Origin: an uncultured Rubritalea sp.
GTDB lineage: Bacteria; Verrucomicrobiota; Verrucomicrobiia; Verrucomicrobiales; Akkermansiaceae
Direction of reading: 5' to 3'
DNA: 64,000 nt
NCBI GenBank assembly: GCA_937981665.1
Contig: CALJOJ010000007.1
Coordinates: 62,001-126,000 of the forward strand
Below the pieces are notes generated by a model. The model had not been told where the DNA came from, did no database searches, and saw only the letters and a program-made list of their open reading frames with translations. Position 1 is the stretch's first letter, and every line of letters starts with the position of its first letter. This document shows positions 41,953-52,050 of the stretch, one piece after another. The translations under genes were made by a program, and so were the position numbers.

Positions 41953-42515
41953 GATGGCTCTCCTCTCATTTCAGACATATGGTGATACATCTTCTGCTCT
42001 AAATGCCCTTCTACTCCTCGCGTCTGGCTGCGGATAATAGCCAGTAAAATAGCCCCAGGAATAGCAATGAATAGACCAGCCTGAGTCGTAATCATCGCGG
42101 ATGAGATTCCCGCAGAAATCGTATCAATCGGCTTTGCTGACGCTTGGCTAGCAAGACCACTAAAGGTCACAAACATTCCGAATACCGTTCCTAGTAATCC
42201 AGATAAAGGAGCGGCGGCTACCAGCACGGCAATCATTGGTATGCGACGTTTCACCCAAGAAAATCGATCCAGTTCAAAGATAGCAACATCAGCAGCTATC
42301 ACTTTTACATGGTCAAAGTCCCAGTCGCCCTGCATGTCCTCATCGAGTGAACAATTCAAAATCTCAATCTCTTTCTTTACCTTATGAAGACCGGTCCAAG
42401 TAGAAATAATCAACCCATAAAGAATAGCGGAAACCACGATAATCACCCACAGAACTGGCCCGCCTTGTATTAAGACGAGCTGAATTTCTGAATAAAGTTG
42501 TTCGAGGATTTGCAT
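41949..42515 (-). CDS. exbB: MotA/TolQ/ExbB proton-channel protein (ExbB2 type)
   Basis: A 188-residue three-helix protein: a first helix around 20-38 (VLWVIIVVSAILYG), and the paired helices IAVLVAAAPLSGLLGTVFGMF and ITTQAGLFIAIPGAI with the conserved channel Thr/Gly residues. Lacks the long periplasmic part found in the next protein upstream. Forms the pentameric stator around ExbD. Directly abuts the TtpC-like gene (no spacer). Confidence 0.93.
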   Translation of the reverse strand: MQILEQLYSEIQLVLIQGGPVLWVIIVVSAILYGLIISTWTGLHKVKKEIEILNCSLDEDMQGDWDFDHVKVIAADVAIFELDRFSWVKRRIPMIAVLVAAAPLSGLLGTVFGMFVTFSGLASQASAKPIDTISAGISSAMITTQAGLFIAIPGAILLAIIRSQTRGVEGHLEQKMYHHMSEMRGEPS

Positions 42516-43853
42516 TTATTTCTTACGGATACAGTTCACTACAGTGAGACCTATCTTCTCAGTAGTCTCGACGATCCCCTGTGAACGTCTGGATAAAAGT
42601 GAATGCAGTACCAAAGCTGGAATAGCGACCACAAGACCAAAGAGCGTCGTCACTAGTGCTTCAGAAATTCCGCCTGAGAGTAATTTAGGATCACTCGTAC
42701 CTACCACCGACAAACCAGTGAAGGTCGTGATCATTCCAGAAACGGTTCCAAGTAGACCTAGCAAAGGAGCAATCGCAGCAGTCACAGCAATAAATGGCAA
42801 CCATTTTTGCTGCTTACTCTGGACATCGATCATCTGCTCATAAATGATTTCTTCCACCACATCCGCGCCCCTATGCATACCTGTTAGAGCTTTCTGTACC
42901 ACTAGCCCTACTGGATGCTTAAGCTCGCCACAAGTTCCACCTACTTCTTCAAGGTTACCTTCACGGACATGCTCTAACAGACCACTAAGCCACCCTGATT
43001 TCGGATTCTTGATTTTTGATAACTGTATAAATTTTAAGATCGCACAGATGAGCGACACCAGAGCCACAGCAACGATCGGCCAGATCCACGCTCCACCTTT
43101 CTTGAACAGATCTAATGGCGTATTAGTGATAGAGGCTAAGGCTCGTGCCTTGCCACCAGTCAGATCCATTTCTAGGCTCACTGGCTGTGCTGCTATCAAT
43201 TGACTAATCTCTGCACTTCCTTCTCCAACGAGTGTTGAGTTACGTGAGGCTTTATCCACAGCAATAGCTCCAGAAATACTATTAGACTCGTTTGAAAACC
43301 AGGCAACTGGCCCAAAGCTCACTAATTTCCCTTGCTGAATCTTACCATCAGCGTCAGCTACCTCAGCATCTACCACAGCACCACCAAGATGGATCTCTAA
43401 TCTCTCTATACCAGCTTCTAACAGCTTCATCCGCTCAGTCAGAGAATCATCTAGAGCCGTATATTTTAAGGCTAGTGGCTCACCTTGATAGAGTGAGCTA
43501 AGAAATTTCCCTTGGAAACCACCAATCTGTGAACTGAGGTAATCGACCTCACCAGATCTCGATGCCGCCTCACTGCGTAATTTACTAAGAACTATTCTTC
43601 GGTCCGCATTCGCCATAGCTGCGAGCTTTGCCTTTCGACGTTTTTCCGAAAGCTCCGCCTGAGTAGTAGTTAGCTTTCCTGCTAACTCTATCTTCTCTGC
43701 TGACACAGAATCACGATATATAGTAAGATTCTTCGAGCTCTCTGCTAGGTCTTTTTTAGCACTTGTTAGAACAGCAGTCTGAGCATGGGCTAGTGAGACT
43801 GCTCCCAGAGAAACACCTAATAATAACGAATTTATCTTTATAGTAGACTTCAT
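42516..43853 (-). CDS. TtpC-like ExbB protein with long periplasmic N-terminal domain
   Basis: A 445-residue MotA/TolQ/ExbB protein. A signal peptide (to about AHA-Q, 25) and a ~220-residue periplasmic part with coiled coil (TTQAELSEKRRKAKL) precede three transmembrane helices: IWPIVAVALVSLICAIL, FIAVTAAIAPLLGLLGTVSGMI and TLFGLVVAIPALVL. This architecture and the gene order match TtpC of Vibrio TonB2 systems, where it is needed for TonB2-dependent siderophore uptake. It follows the DUF3450 gene by one base. Confidence 0.85.
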   Translation of the reverse strand: MKSTIKINSLLLGVSLGAVSLAHAQTAVLTSAKKDLAESSKNLTIYRDSVSAEKIELAGKLTTTQAELSEKRRKAKLAAMANADRRIVLSKLRSEAASRSGEVDYLSSQIGGFQGKFLSSLYQGEPLALKYTALDDSLTERMKLLEAGIERLEIHLGGAVVDAEVADADGKIQQGKLVSFGPVAWFSNESNSISGAIAVDKASRNSTLVGEGSAEISQLIAAQPVSLEMDLTGGKARALASITNTPLDLFKKGGAWIWPIVAVALVSLICAILKFIQLSKIKNPKSGWLSGLLEHVREGNLEEVGGTCGELKHPVGLVVQKALTGMHRGADVVEEIIYEQMIDVQSKQQKWLPFIAVTAAIAPLLGLLGTVSGMITTFTGLSVVGTSDPKLLSGGISEALVTTLFGLVVAIPALVLHSLLSRRSQGIVETTEKIGLTVVNCIRKK

Positions 43854-43854
43854 C

Positions 43855-44595
43855 TTATTTGAGTTTAAGTGGAAGTTTAATAAGCTGAGGCTGAGTCTTC
43901 TTATCGAATACTTCTATTGCCTTTTTCACCTCAGTAAGGATCGCATCATTACGCTCCCACTGCCAGCCATCAACACCAGGATAACCAACGCCAGCTTTAG
44001 TCCCAACCCAGAAATAGCTCTGGCCTAGTCCCAGATACATCACTTCTGCTTGCCAGTCTTCGTCACCAAGAGTCACCTTCTGACTCGTGCGGTACACCCC
44101 ACCATTAAAACTATTACCTGCATCGAGAATGTTCAACATCGGTGTCAATAGATCACGAGCGGAAGCGTCTAATCCAGTAGCCTCAAGAGCAAGAACAGCC
44201 TCATTGATCTGATCCTGAAGTGGTACAGGAAATTTCCCAACAACAGATAGCACTCGTGGCTTCAGCCCTAGTAAAAAAACTTTCAGCTTCGCTCGCATAG
44301 CATCCGCATCTTTGATCTCCTTCTCAAAGCCCTGCTTTTTTTCGTCATCCATTTCTACAGATGGCACTGCAGCAAGCTCCTCATTAAGGAGGGCTAGTTC
44401 TTTGGCATAAAGTTCTAACAGCTCGGACATATGCGCCTTTTCCTCTCTCCATGCATCCTTCTCATTACCTAATAACTTCTCAGCATCGACCCACTGACGG
44501 ATGACTTCTTTGATGTCTTCTCCTTCATTCGCTTGCGCTTGAGAATGAATCTCAATAACAAATAAAGAGCTAAAAAGGGCTAGAAATGATTTCAT
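43855..44595 (-). CDS. DUF3450-family exported protein, first gene of the TonB2-type operon
   Basis: A 246-residue protein with a signal peptide (to about AQA-N) and a long N-terminal coiled coil (about 30-110; repeated E/K/L residues such as LLELYAKELALLNEEL). The C-terminal globular part carries the DUF3450-like strands AEVMYLGLGQSYFWV and GWQWE. DUF3450 genes stand at the head of TonB2/TtpC operons in Vibrio and other marine bacteria; the protein probably works with the periplasmic part of TtpC. Confidence 0.85.
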   Translation of the reverse strand: MKSFLALFSSLFVIEIHSQAQANEGEDIKEVIRQWVDAEKLLGNEKDAWREEKAHMSELLELYAKELALLNEELAAVPSVEMDDEKKQGFEKEIKDADAMRAKLKVFLLGLKPRVLSVVGKFPVPLQDQINEAVLALEATGLDASARDLLTPMLNILDAGNSFNGGVYRTSQKVTLGDEDWQAEVMYLGLGQSYFWVGTKAGVGYPGVDGWQWERNDAILTEVKKAIEVFDKKTQPQLIKLPLKLK

Positions 44596-44905
44596 GAAAA
44601 TTAGTTAATTCGTTGTAATAGAATAAATAGTATACGAAAAACGACCTAAAAAGGTCTCGCGATAAGAAATGCAATTTAAACGTAAAACTATAAAAAACCA
44701 GCCTAAAATCTCATTTTCATATAAAAAATCTACCAGAAGACAGATCTTAAATTTCTAGCTTAATTTTAGAAATCTGGACCGACAGAATTAGCCCTCCTCT
44801 CCGTGGATCTTAACTATAGATCACTCCCTATCTACGAGAAATAAAAAAGCCACTTGCTACGAGAGCAAGTGGCTTTGAAAAATAATATATTTAGGTCACT
44901 GACTA
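44596..44905. other. Intergenic region between ahcY and the TonB2-type operon
   Basis: About 310 bases, no coding frame. It contains the ahcY terminator (44843-44876). Near 44643-44656 there is a 5-bp inverted repeat GACCT-AAAA-AGGTC, next to a possible minus-strand -10 box (TATACT at 44629-44634) that would serve the DUF3450 operon. No clear -35 was found; the repeat could be an operator, for instance for iron control, but it does not match a Fur box. Confidence 0.5.
44843..44876 (-). terminator. Rho-independent terminator after ahcY
   Basis: A perfect 13-bp stem AAAGCCACTTGCT/AGCAAGTGGCTTT (44846-44858 with 44864-44876), a 5-base loop and six T on the minus strand, 30 bases past the stop. 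Confidence 0.94.
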
Positions 44906-46321
44906 TTAGTATCTGTATGTCTCAGGCTTGAATGGACCTTCGACTGGTACGTGGATATAGTTCGCTTGCTCTTTAGAAAGGGTCGTGAGCTTAGCTCCGA
45001 TCTTGTCTAAGTGGAGACGTGCTACTTCCTCATCAAGAATCTTAGGAAGAAGGTAGAGCTTGTTCTCATACTCATCCTTATTTTTCCATAGGTCGATCTG
45101 TGCGAGAGTCTGGTTAGCGAAGCTGTTAGACATCACGAATGATGGGTGACCAGTTGCACAACCGAGGTTGATAAGGCGACCTTCAGCAAGAAGGAAGATA
45201 CAATTTCCAGTCTCTGGGAATGTGTACTTATCTACCTGTGGTTTGATGTTTACGTGATCGATACCCTTGTAGTTCTGTAGGTTTTCGACTTGGATCTCAT
45301 TGTCAAAGTGACCAATGTTACAAACGACTGCCTGATCTTTCATCTTCTTAATGTGATCGATTGTGATGATGTCTTTGTTACCAGTAGTAGTTACATAAAT
45401 ATCAGCAGTACCGAGTGAACTCTCGATCGTGTTTACCTGATAGCCTTCCATAGCAGCCTGAAGCGCACAAATAGGATCGATCTCAGTAACTGTAACGATT
45501 GCACCCATTGCCTTTAGAGCAGCAGCTGAACCTTTCCCCACATCACCAAATCCACAAACAACTGCATGCTTACCAGAGATCATGAGATCAGTAGCACGCT
45601 TGATTCCGTCTACAAGTGACTCACGGCAACCATAGAGGTTATCAAACTTCGACTTAGTCACTGAGTCATTCACATTGATCGCAGGGAAAAGAAGTTCACC
45701 ATGCTCCACCATCTGCTGAAGTCTGTGAACACCAGTAGTAGTCTCCTCAGATACTCCCTTACAGTCAGCTACCACACCACCCCAGAACCCTGGCATTTCA
45801 GTTGCCATCTTCTTGAGTAGATCTTTGATACACTGTTCTTCTGTGCTATCAGCTGGGCCATTTACCCAGTCAGAACCATTCTCTAGATCGTTACCTTTAT
45901 GGATAAGAAGAGTCGCGTCACCACCGTCATCAACGATAAGCTCAGGACCTTTATTTCCAGGGAAAGTAAGCGCATTACGTGTACACTCCCAGTACTCCTC
46001 AAGTGTCTCACCTTTCCAAGCGAAAACAGGAACACCTGCTGCTGCAATAGCTGCTGCTGCGTGATCCTGCGTTGAGAAAATATTACATGAGCACCAGCGT
46101 ACGTCAGCACCGAGGTCTACGAGAGTCTCGATAAGTACTGCTGTCTGGATAGTCATGTGTAGTGAACCCATGATACGAACACCATTAAGTGGCTTCGCTG
46201 CTGCATGCTTCTTACGGATAGACATGAGACCTGGCATCTCGTGCTCAGCCACATCTATTTCCTTACGTCCCCACTCAGCGAGTGAGATATCTGCGATTTT
46301 ATAATCCTGTGTAGTTGTCAT
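44906..46321 (-). CDS. ahcY: S-adenosylhomocysteine hydrolase
   Basis: Reversibly hydrolyses SAH to adenosine and homocysteine, relieving product inhibition of methyltransferases. Length (471) fits the bacterial form with the ~40-residue insert. The substrate region has [16 protein letters not shown] and [12 protein letters not shown]; the NAD-binding Rossmann motif is [10 protein letters not shown], followed by [11 protein letters not shown] and [10 protein letters not shown]; the C-terminus ends with the conserved FKPETYRY, whose Lys and Tyr reach the neighbouring NAD site. 33 bases after metK, same strand; an operon for the activated-methyl cycle with a terminator at its end. Confidence 0.98.
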   Translation of the reverse strand: MTTTQDYKIADISLAEWGRKEIDVAEHEMPGLMSIRKKHAAAKPLNGVRIMGSLHMTIQTAVLIETLVDLGADVRWCSCNIFSTQDHAAAAIAAAGVPVFAWKGETLEEYWECTRNALTFPGNKGPELIVDDGGDATLLIHKGNDLENGSDWVNGPADSTEEQCIKDLLKKMATEMPGFWGGVVADCKGVSEETTTGVHRLQQMVEHGELLFPAINVNDSVTKSKFDNLYGCRESLVDGIKRATDLMISGKHAVVCGFGDVGKGSAAALKAMGAIVTVTEIDPICALQAAMEGYQVNTIESSLGTADIYVTTTGNKDIITIDHIKKMKDQAVVCNIGHFDNEIQVENLQNYKGIDHVNIKPQVDKYTFPETGNCIFLLAEGRLINLGCATGHPSFVMSNSFANQTLAQIDLWKNKDEYENKLYLLPKILDEEVARLHLDKIGAKLTTLSKEQANYIHVPVEGPFKPETYRY

Positions 46322-46354
46322 GTTTTTATATGTCTTTGTTAAAATAATAATGTT

Positions 46355-47533
46355 TTAAGATACAGCACTTGCAAGAGCTTCCACCATATTAGTTTTCTCC
46401 CAAGTAAGAGCGTCTAGATTATCCTCACGCCCGAAGTGACCGTAGTTCGTTGTATTCTTATAGATTGGTCTGAGCAGATTTAGTTGTGTAATAATGTCTG
46501 CTGGCTTAAACGAGAATACATCTAAAATTGCCTTTTCAATGACCTCTTCAGCCACGGTATTCGTACCGAATGTATCCACGCTTACACTCACTGGATGTGG
46601 GTGACCTATCGCAAAAGCTACCTGAAGCTCTGCCTTTGTAGCGAGTCCCGCTGCCACGATGTTTTTCGCTACCCATCGGCACATATACGCTGCGGATCTG
46701 TCCACCTTGGATGGATCTTTTCCAGAAAATGCACCGCCACCGTGACGGCCAGTTCCACCATAAGTATCCACGATGATTTTGCGTCCTGTTAGACCCGCAT
46801 CACCCTCTGGCCCACCGATCACAAACTGACCAGTAGGATTAATAAGTAACTCAGTATCCTTAGTAATAAGATCAGCCGGGATCACTCTTCGGATGAGATC
46901 TCTCTCTAAAATCTCTCTGATCTCAGGAGTCGTGATGATGTCAGCATGCATCGTAGATACCACTACAGCAGTCACGTGAGTCGGCTTACCATCTACATAC
47001 TGCATAGAAACCTGAGTCTTAGAGTCCGGTCTGAGCCATGTGTGCTGACCAGACTTTCTGAGAAGCGTCAGTTCCTTCCCTAGCTTATGTGACCATGAAA
47101 TAGGGGCAGGCATCAGCTCCTTAGTCTCATCACATGCGAAACCAAACATGATACCCTGGTCTCCAGCGCCCTGCTCTTCTGTTGTCTTGTGATCGAAGCC
47201 ACCTTCATCCACTCCTTGAGCGATGTCTGGTGATTGCTGACCGATAAGGTTATTGAAGAAGAAACTATCCGCATTGAACTTACATGCTTTATCCGTGTAG
47301 CCGATCTCACGGATCGTCTTCTCTACTATCGCTCTGCTGTCGAAGTCCGCATGAGTAGTGATCTCCCCTGCGAGGCCCACTACATTATCTTTTACGAAAG
47401 TCTCGCAAGCTACGCGGCTATTAATATCCTGCTCTAGACAAGCATCTAGAATAGCATCGGAAATGGTATCACATACCTTATCTGGGTGTCCTTCTGTTAC
47501 GGACTCTGAGGAAAAAATAAATGGTCTTGGCAT
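46355..47533 (-). CDS. metK: S-adenosylmethionine synthetase
   Basis: Makes SAM from methionine and ATP. N-terminal [14 protein letters not shown], the [10 protein letters not shown] block, the [16 protein letters not shown] hexapeptide region, [20 protein letters not shown] and the P-loop-like [19 protein letters not shown] are all intact. 392 residues, normal. First gene of metK-ahcY. Only 61 bases separate it from the divergent SahR-like regulator, too short for a SAM or SAH riboswitch, which points to control by that protein. Confidence 0.98.
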   Translation of the reverse strand: MPRPFIFSSESVTEGHPDKVCDTISDAILDACLEQDINSRVACETFVKDNVVGLAGEITTHADFDSRAIVEKTIREIGYTDKACKFNADSFFFNNLIGQQSPDIAQGVDEGGFDHKTTEEQGAGDQGIMFGFACDETKELMPAPISWSHKLGKELTLLRKSGQHTWLRPDSKTQVSMQYVDGKPTHVTAVVVSTMHADIITTPEIREILERDLIRRVIPADLITKDTELLINPTGQFVIGGPEGDAGLTGRKIIVDTYGGTGRHGGGAFSGKDPSKVDRSAAYMCRWVAKNIVAAGLATKAELQVAFAIGHPHPVSVSVDTFGTNTVAEEVIEKAILDVFSFKPADIITQLNLLRPIYKNTTNYGHFGREDNLDALTWEKTNMVEALASAVS

Positions 47534-47553
47534 AATCTTTAATTCTTGTTCTT

Positions 47554-47577
47554 ATCAACAAATCTTGATACGTTGAT
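47554..47577. promoter_or_regulatory. Putative operator between metK and the SahR-like gene
   Basis: ATCAA-N6-TTGAT (47554-47569) forms an imperfect palindrome, with a further TTGAT at 47573-47577. The outer elements also make an inverted repeat TATCAAC...GTTGATA. A perfect TATAAT (47579-47584) for the plus-strand regulator gene lies directly beside it, so occupancy would affect both divergent promoters. Binding by the adjacent ArsR-type protein is inferred. Confidence 0.6.
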
Positions 47578-47594
47578 ATATAATCCAATTTCCC

Positions 47595-48512
47595 ATGCAG
47601 TCAATTTTTAATTCACTAAAAATCATTTCCGATCCCACTCGTCTGAGAATCCTCCATTTACTCACTGACAATGAACTCAGCGTCGCTGACCTCCAGGAAA
47701 TCCTCAACATGGGACAGAGTCGCATTTCCACCCAGCTCTCTCGGCTCAAGAATGAGCACCTCGCCACTGACCGGCGCGCTGGTAAGAACAGCCTCTACAC
47801 TGCTACCATTCCTGAGAAACTTACCGCCATCGTAGAAGCTGCCGCCAGCGAACTCCCTGAGCTAAAGCTAGATCAAGCCGCCCTCCAGCACCTTCTCAGC
47901 AAACGCACGGATAAGTCTAAAGAATACTTTGACCAGCTAGCTGGAAAATTTGGTAAGCAATACGTCCCCGGCCGATCTTGGAAAGCACTCGCCGAATCGC
48001 TCCTAAAGATTCTCAACTACGATGTCGTCGCCGACCTCGGAGCTGGCGAAGGCACCCTTTCCCAGCTACTCGCTCAGCGGGCGAAAAAAGTCATCGCTGT
48101 CGACACCTCAGAAAAAATGGTCGAATTCGGCACCAAGCTCGCAAAAAAACATGACCTACCTAATCTCGAATACCGTCTAGGCGACATCTCCGCACCACCG
48201 ATCGATGACGAAGCCGTAGACCTCGCCATATTTAGCCAAGCTCTACACCATGCCGAACGCCCAGCGAAAGCTCTCAACGAAGCATTCCGTATCCTCCAGT
48301 CTGGCGGAGCCATCATAGTCCTAGACCTGCTCCAGCACAACTTCGAGCAAGCCAAAGAACTCTACTACGACATCCATCTCGGCTTCTCTGAAGTAGGACT
48401 CTACAGCATGCTAAAAGAATCCGGCTTTACCAATATCGACATCGTCATCGCCGATAAAGAATCCGAGCCACCCCACTTCCAGACCTTACTAGCCGTAGCA
48501 AGGAAACCGTAG
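47595..48512 (+). CDS. ArsR-type regulator fused to SAM-dependent methyltransferase domain, SahR-like
   Basis: A 305-residue fusion. Residues 1-90 are an ArsR winged helix: LKIISDPTRLRILHLL, ELSVADLQEIL with recognition helix QSRISTQLSRL, and a wing ending NSLYTA. The metal-binding ELCVC motif of ArsR is absent. Residues about 130-300 form a class I methyltransferase domain with motif I VVADLGAGEGTLS and IAVDTSEKMV. This architecture is the one reported for SahR, which represses methionine-cycle genes and is released by SAH in Proteobacteria. Divergent position next to metK-ahcY, with shared inverted repeats, strongly supports that role here. A true methyltransferase with DNA-binding capacity is the alternative. 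Confidence 0.8.
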   Translation: MQSIFNSLKIISDPTRLRILHLLTDNELSVADLQEILNMGQSRISTQLSRLKNEHLATDRRAGKNSLYTATIPEKLTAIVEAAASELPELKLDQAALQHLLSKRTDKSKEYFDQLAGKFGKQYVPGRSWKALAESLLKILNYDVVADLGAGEGTLSQLLAQRAKKVIAVDTSEKMVEFGTKLAKKHDLPNLEYRLGDISAPPIDDEAVDLAIFSQALHHAERPAKALNEAFRILQSGGAIIVLDLLQHNFEQAKELYYDIHLGFSEVGLYSMLKESGFTNIDIVIADKESEPPHFQTLLAVARKP

Positions 48513-48654
48513 CTTAGATTTAAGAGAAATAATAACTCTGCTTCAGATAAAAAACTACTATGTCAATAAACCTGAAGCACAGAGACAGGCTACTTCTCTA
48601 GAAATGTTCTAAAACTAAAAATGAGGTTGATCTATTAATTCACCAATCCTTAAG

Positions 48655-49647
48655 CTATTTTTTTGGTATCGTCGCTTTAACAAAATCAGTTAATTTATCT
48701 GACGGCTCATAGCGAGAACCATATACAATAAAGTTCTTTATGAACTCCTCACTATTAGGATGATCTCTAAGATGTAAGGCCATTCCCTTCTTCACCTCTT
48801 TCCAATCCACAAGCTCGTAACGATAGTTAACCAAACTTTTACCAAATCTTTGTGAAGTTAAATATGCTCCCACTTTTAGAGCATCATCTTCTTTCATATA
48901 ATGCTTTAGCCTACTCACATAACGGTAGTCATCACCATCATTACCACCCCATCGTGGTTGTAGAGTGTACATTATAGAAATATGTACAGGATAGTAATTG
49001 GGCCACACCTTAATCACAGGATCTAGTAGTTCATTGTGTATCTTTCCATATGGTCAGCTAGCACCTAACGCTAAAGTCGAGGCTGCACTATAAAATTCAG
49101 TGCACGGTACATTAGCTTTTGGATATTCTCTTTTTAGAGCTTGGTAAACTTTATCCGCATTTTGTAATCTCTTACGAAACACTGCCCATTGCTCTTCTTC
49201 TACTTGATGAGCAAAACCTGAGCCTCTCGCTTTCCAAGCAAACGCTGTCCAGAAAGCTAATTCAGCTGTTTTAGCAAATGCGGATTCAGGATGCTTTTGT
49301 TGCCATTTTTTCACCTTAGCTAAGTAGACTAGCCAAGCATCATCCGGCATTTCACTTGTATAATATTTTTCAACATCAAACCCACCAAAGTAGAAAGTCA
49401 AAATAGTGTAGCCATTATTGAGTGAGGATTGGTTCTTTTCTGCTTCCGTGAGAATGCCTTCTAACTTATCCCACTGTTCACTCTCAAATAACTCTTTTGA
49501 TTCAACTAGATACTTCACTCCCTCCTCTTTAGCGGTAATAAAGAAAACATCCTCTTGAGCTAGTATGGGTAAAATACTAATAAGAACGAGTAAAACTGGA
49601 GTGAAAATCCGCAACTGTAATTGACGGGTGATGAATGAATAAGGCAT
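48655..49647 (-). pseudogene. DUF4034-like exported protein interrupted by one in-frame TGA
   Basis: Two same-frame pieces (197 and about 134 codons) are separated only by TGA at 49054-49056. Across it the reading continues without a frame change: GAS-stop-PYGKIHNELLDPVIKVW, then LQPRWGGNDGDD, the PRWGG core typical of DUF4034-type proteins of Verrucomicrobia and Planctomycetes. Signal peptide MPYSFITRQL... ending near LAQ-E. At the TGA the family normally seems to have Trp, so TGG to TGA is the simplest lesion. Total would be 330 residues. Either a recent nonsense mutation, a read-through product, or a sequencing error. No neighbour suggests a function. Confidence 0.72.
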
Positions 49648-49785
49648 TTAAAATATTTAAATAGAGATTTTTATAAAACGAACATCTCTAGCAATCATAT
49701 TAGCCTTGTAAAAAAAAGAAAATAGTTCGCACAAATATATCTCAGTTATCATTTACTTTATTTTCTCAATACATAGAGCGTATCT

Positions 49786-51321
49786 CTACATCAATAACTT
49801 CCGATCTAATGTCCGGTACTGAACAGCCTCTAACAAATGCTGGATCTGGATATCCTCTTGGCCTTCTAGGTCAGCTAGCGTTCTAGACACTTTAAGTATC
49901 CGGTCATGAGCTCGGGCTGAGAAGTTTAGCTCATTCATGACTTGCTCTAGGTAGTCTGAGGTCTCGCTATCTAGGCCACAATACGAACGCATAAGTCGGG
50001 ATGGAATAGTGGCATTACATGTGACCCCTATGTCTGATTTAAATCTGCTAGATTGACGATTTCTAGCTTCGATTACTCGCTCGCGAATGACGGCACTTTT
50101 CTCTCCGCCATCACCAGAGTTCAATTCCTTGTACTCTAACAAGGGCACTTCAACGTGGAGATCGATCCTATCTAATAGAGGCCCAGAAATACGCTGGCGG
50201 TATCTCTCTATCTGTGGAGGTGAACAGCGGCACTCACGCTTAGGATCGCCATAGTAACCACAGGGACAAGGATTCAAAGCAGCGACTAACAGACACTGAC
50301 ACGGAAAGGTAATACTCCCAGCAGCTCTTGATATGGTAACATGTCCATCTTCTAGGGGTTGTCTCAGAACCTCCAGTGTTTGTCGTCTAAACTCAGGAAG
50401 CTCATCCAGAAACAAGACACCATGGTGAGCCAGACTTACTTCACCAGGACCAGGATTAGTCCCCCCTCCTAAAAGCCCTGCATCAGAAATAGTATGGTGT
50501 GGGGCTCTAAAAGGGCGAGTCACCATGAAGCCTTTGTCTTTCAACCTGCCCGCTATACTGTTAATTTTTGTCGCCTCGATAGCTTCCTCTTCTGTCATGT
50601 CCGGAAGTATGGTTGGCATGCGCTTGGCTATCATTGACTTTCCTGTTCCAGGTGGCCCGACCATGAGCATATTATGACCTCCAGCTGCAGCTACTTCCAG
50701 CGCTCTCTTGACCTGATGCTGACCTTTCACATCTGACATATCTTGTAAATATGTTTTCTGCCTACTGAAAAATTTTTTTCTATCTAAGTAGTAAGGGGTG
50801 AAAGCCTTCTGTGCGGTGACTAGCATCCAAGCATCATGCAGATGCTCCAGACCATAGACCTCTATTCCTTCTACTACAGCCGCCTCTTCCGCATTAGCCA
50901 GTGGTACTATTAGTCTAGTCCGTCCTCGTCTGCGGGCTTCTAGAGCAATCGATATCACACCTTTTACAGGCCTCAACTTTCCATCAAGCGCTAACTCCCC
51001 GACTAAACAATACTTTTCTATATTAGCTATTTCTTCCTCCATACCAGCCGCAGCTGTAGCTATCGCAATAGGCAGATCAAAACTAGGGCCTTCTTTTTTA
51101 AGGTCTGCTGGAGCGAGGTTTATGGTATTTATACCACTGCCGAACTGCATAGCGCTATTTGAAATAGCACTCATCATACGTTCTAGACTCTCTCTCACAG
51201 CGGCGTCAGGAAGCCCCACAATGGTAATTTTAAACTGATCTCTGGGAACATGATTCACCTCTACCTCTACTTCTGTGGCTTCTACTCCTTGTAATGCTGC
51301 TGAAAAAAATCTTACTAACAT
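49786..51321 (-). CDS. comM: YifB/ComM family AAA+ ATPase (Mg-chelatase-like)
   Basis: A 511-residue protein. The N-terminal ChlI-like domain has [14 protein letters not shown] and [19 protein letters not shown]; the AAA+ core has Walker [28 protein letters not shown], Walker [12 protein letters not shown] and the cysteine cluster [10 protein letters not shown]...CRCSP of the family; a C-terminal domain ends LDRKLLM. ComM is a hexameric helicase that promotes branch migration during natural transformation; the same family is present in many bacteria without known competence. No other competence gene is close, although the pilus/T2S-like genes at 59-64 kb could contribute to DNA uptake. Confidence 0.94.
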   Translation of the reverse strand: MLVRFFSAALQGVEATEVEVEVNHVPRDQFKITIVGLPDAAVRESLERMMSAISNSAMQFGSGINTINLAPADLKKEGPSFDLPIAIATAAAGMEEEIANIEKYCLVGELALDGKLRPVKGVISIALEARRRGRTRLIVPLANAEEAAVVEGIEVYGLEHLHDAWMLVTAQKAFTPYYLDRKKFFSRQKTYLQDMSDVKGQHQVKRALEVAAAGGHNMLMVGPPGTGKSMIAKRMPTILPDMTEEEAIEATKINSIAGRLKDKGFMVTRPFRAPHHTISDAGLLGGGTNPGPGEVSLAHHGVLFLDELPEFRRQTLEVLRQPLEDGHVTISRAAGSITFPCQCLLVAALNPCPCGYYGDPKRECRCSPPQIERYRQRISGPLLDRIDLHVEVPLLEYKELNSGDGGEKSAVIRERVIEARNRQSSRFKSDIGVTCNATIPSRLMRSYCGLDSETSDYLEQVMNELNFSARAHDRILKVSRTLADLEGQEDIQIQHLLEAVQYRTLDRKLLM

Positions 51322-51439
51322 CCTAATAATCTAACAGTTTCACAACAAATGACAACACAATAAATGTTCAAGCAAACACAACACATAGATAACTAAATTT
51401 ATTCTCGTCTCTACGATCATCTCTTCTTAGTCTGCACGT

Positions 51440-52039
51440 ATGCAAATCCATTCCGCAGAGTTTGAAACCAGCTCAGCTAATCTAGAGAAATGTCCACCAG
51501 CAAACTTACCAGAGTTCGCGTTTGTGGGGCGATCCAATGTCGGTAAATCTTCATTAATTAATATGCTTTCTGGAAAGAAAAAAGACATTGCGATAGTCTC
51601 TTCCCGTCCAGGAAGAACGCAGCTAATCAACTTTTTCGACATCAATAAAAAATGGAAACTCGTAGACCTACCAGGCTACGGATACGCTAAGACATCAAAA
51701 GCATCTCAGGAAAAATTCCAAGAATTCGTCACCGACTACTTGCTGAATCGCGAGACCTTACGTTGTGTATTTGTCTTAATAGACTCTAAGCTTCCACCAC
51801 AAGCGATAGATCTAAGATTTACCCAATGGCTGATGGAGTCAGAAATCCCCTTCGTACTCATATTCACAAAGGCAGATAAAGCATCTAAAGGAGCTGTAGA
51901 AAGTAATCAAGATGCTTTCCTTCACGCTATGTCTCATTTCTGTGAAGGCTTACCAAAGTTCTTCACCAGTTCATCAAAACGCCGTGACGGAAGAAGAGAG
52001 ATTCTCAGCTTCATCGGTTCAGCTATTGATTCAATATAA
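51440..52039 (+). CDS. engB: Ribosome biogenesis GTP-binding protein EngB/YsxC
   Basis: Small essential GTPase for large-subunit assembly. G1 VGRSNVGKSSLIN (about 29-41), a switch with SSRPGRTQLINFF, G3 DLPGYGYAK, G4 FTKADK and G5 TSSSKRRDG. 199 residues, normal. Eleven bases separate it from the beta-propeller gene, suggesting co-transcription. Confidence 0.95.
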   Translation: MQIHSAEFETSSANLEKCPPANLPEFAFVGRSNVGKSSLINMLSGKKKDIAIVSSRPGRTQLINFFDINKKWKLVDLPGYGYAKTSKASQEKFQEFVTDYLLNRETLRCVFVLIDSKLPPQAIDLRFTQWLMESEIPFVLIFTKADKASKGAVESNQDAFLHAMSHFCEGLPKFFTSSSKRRDGRREILSFIGSAIDSI

Positions 52040-52050
52040 AACCTCACCTC

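Noticed and set aside
47534-47594. SAM or SAH riboswitch before metK
   Set aside because: Only 61 bases separate metK from the divergent gene and no riboswitch core is visible; protein repeats explain the region better.
49054-49056. Selenocysteine at the in-frame TGA of the DUF4034-like gene
   Set aside because: No redox motif around it, the expected residue is Trp, and no selenocysteine-insertion hairpin or sel gene was recognised nearby.
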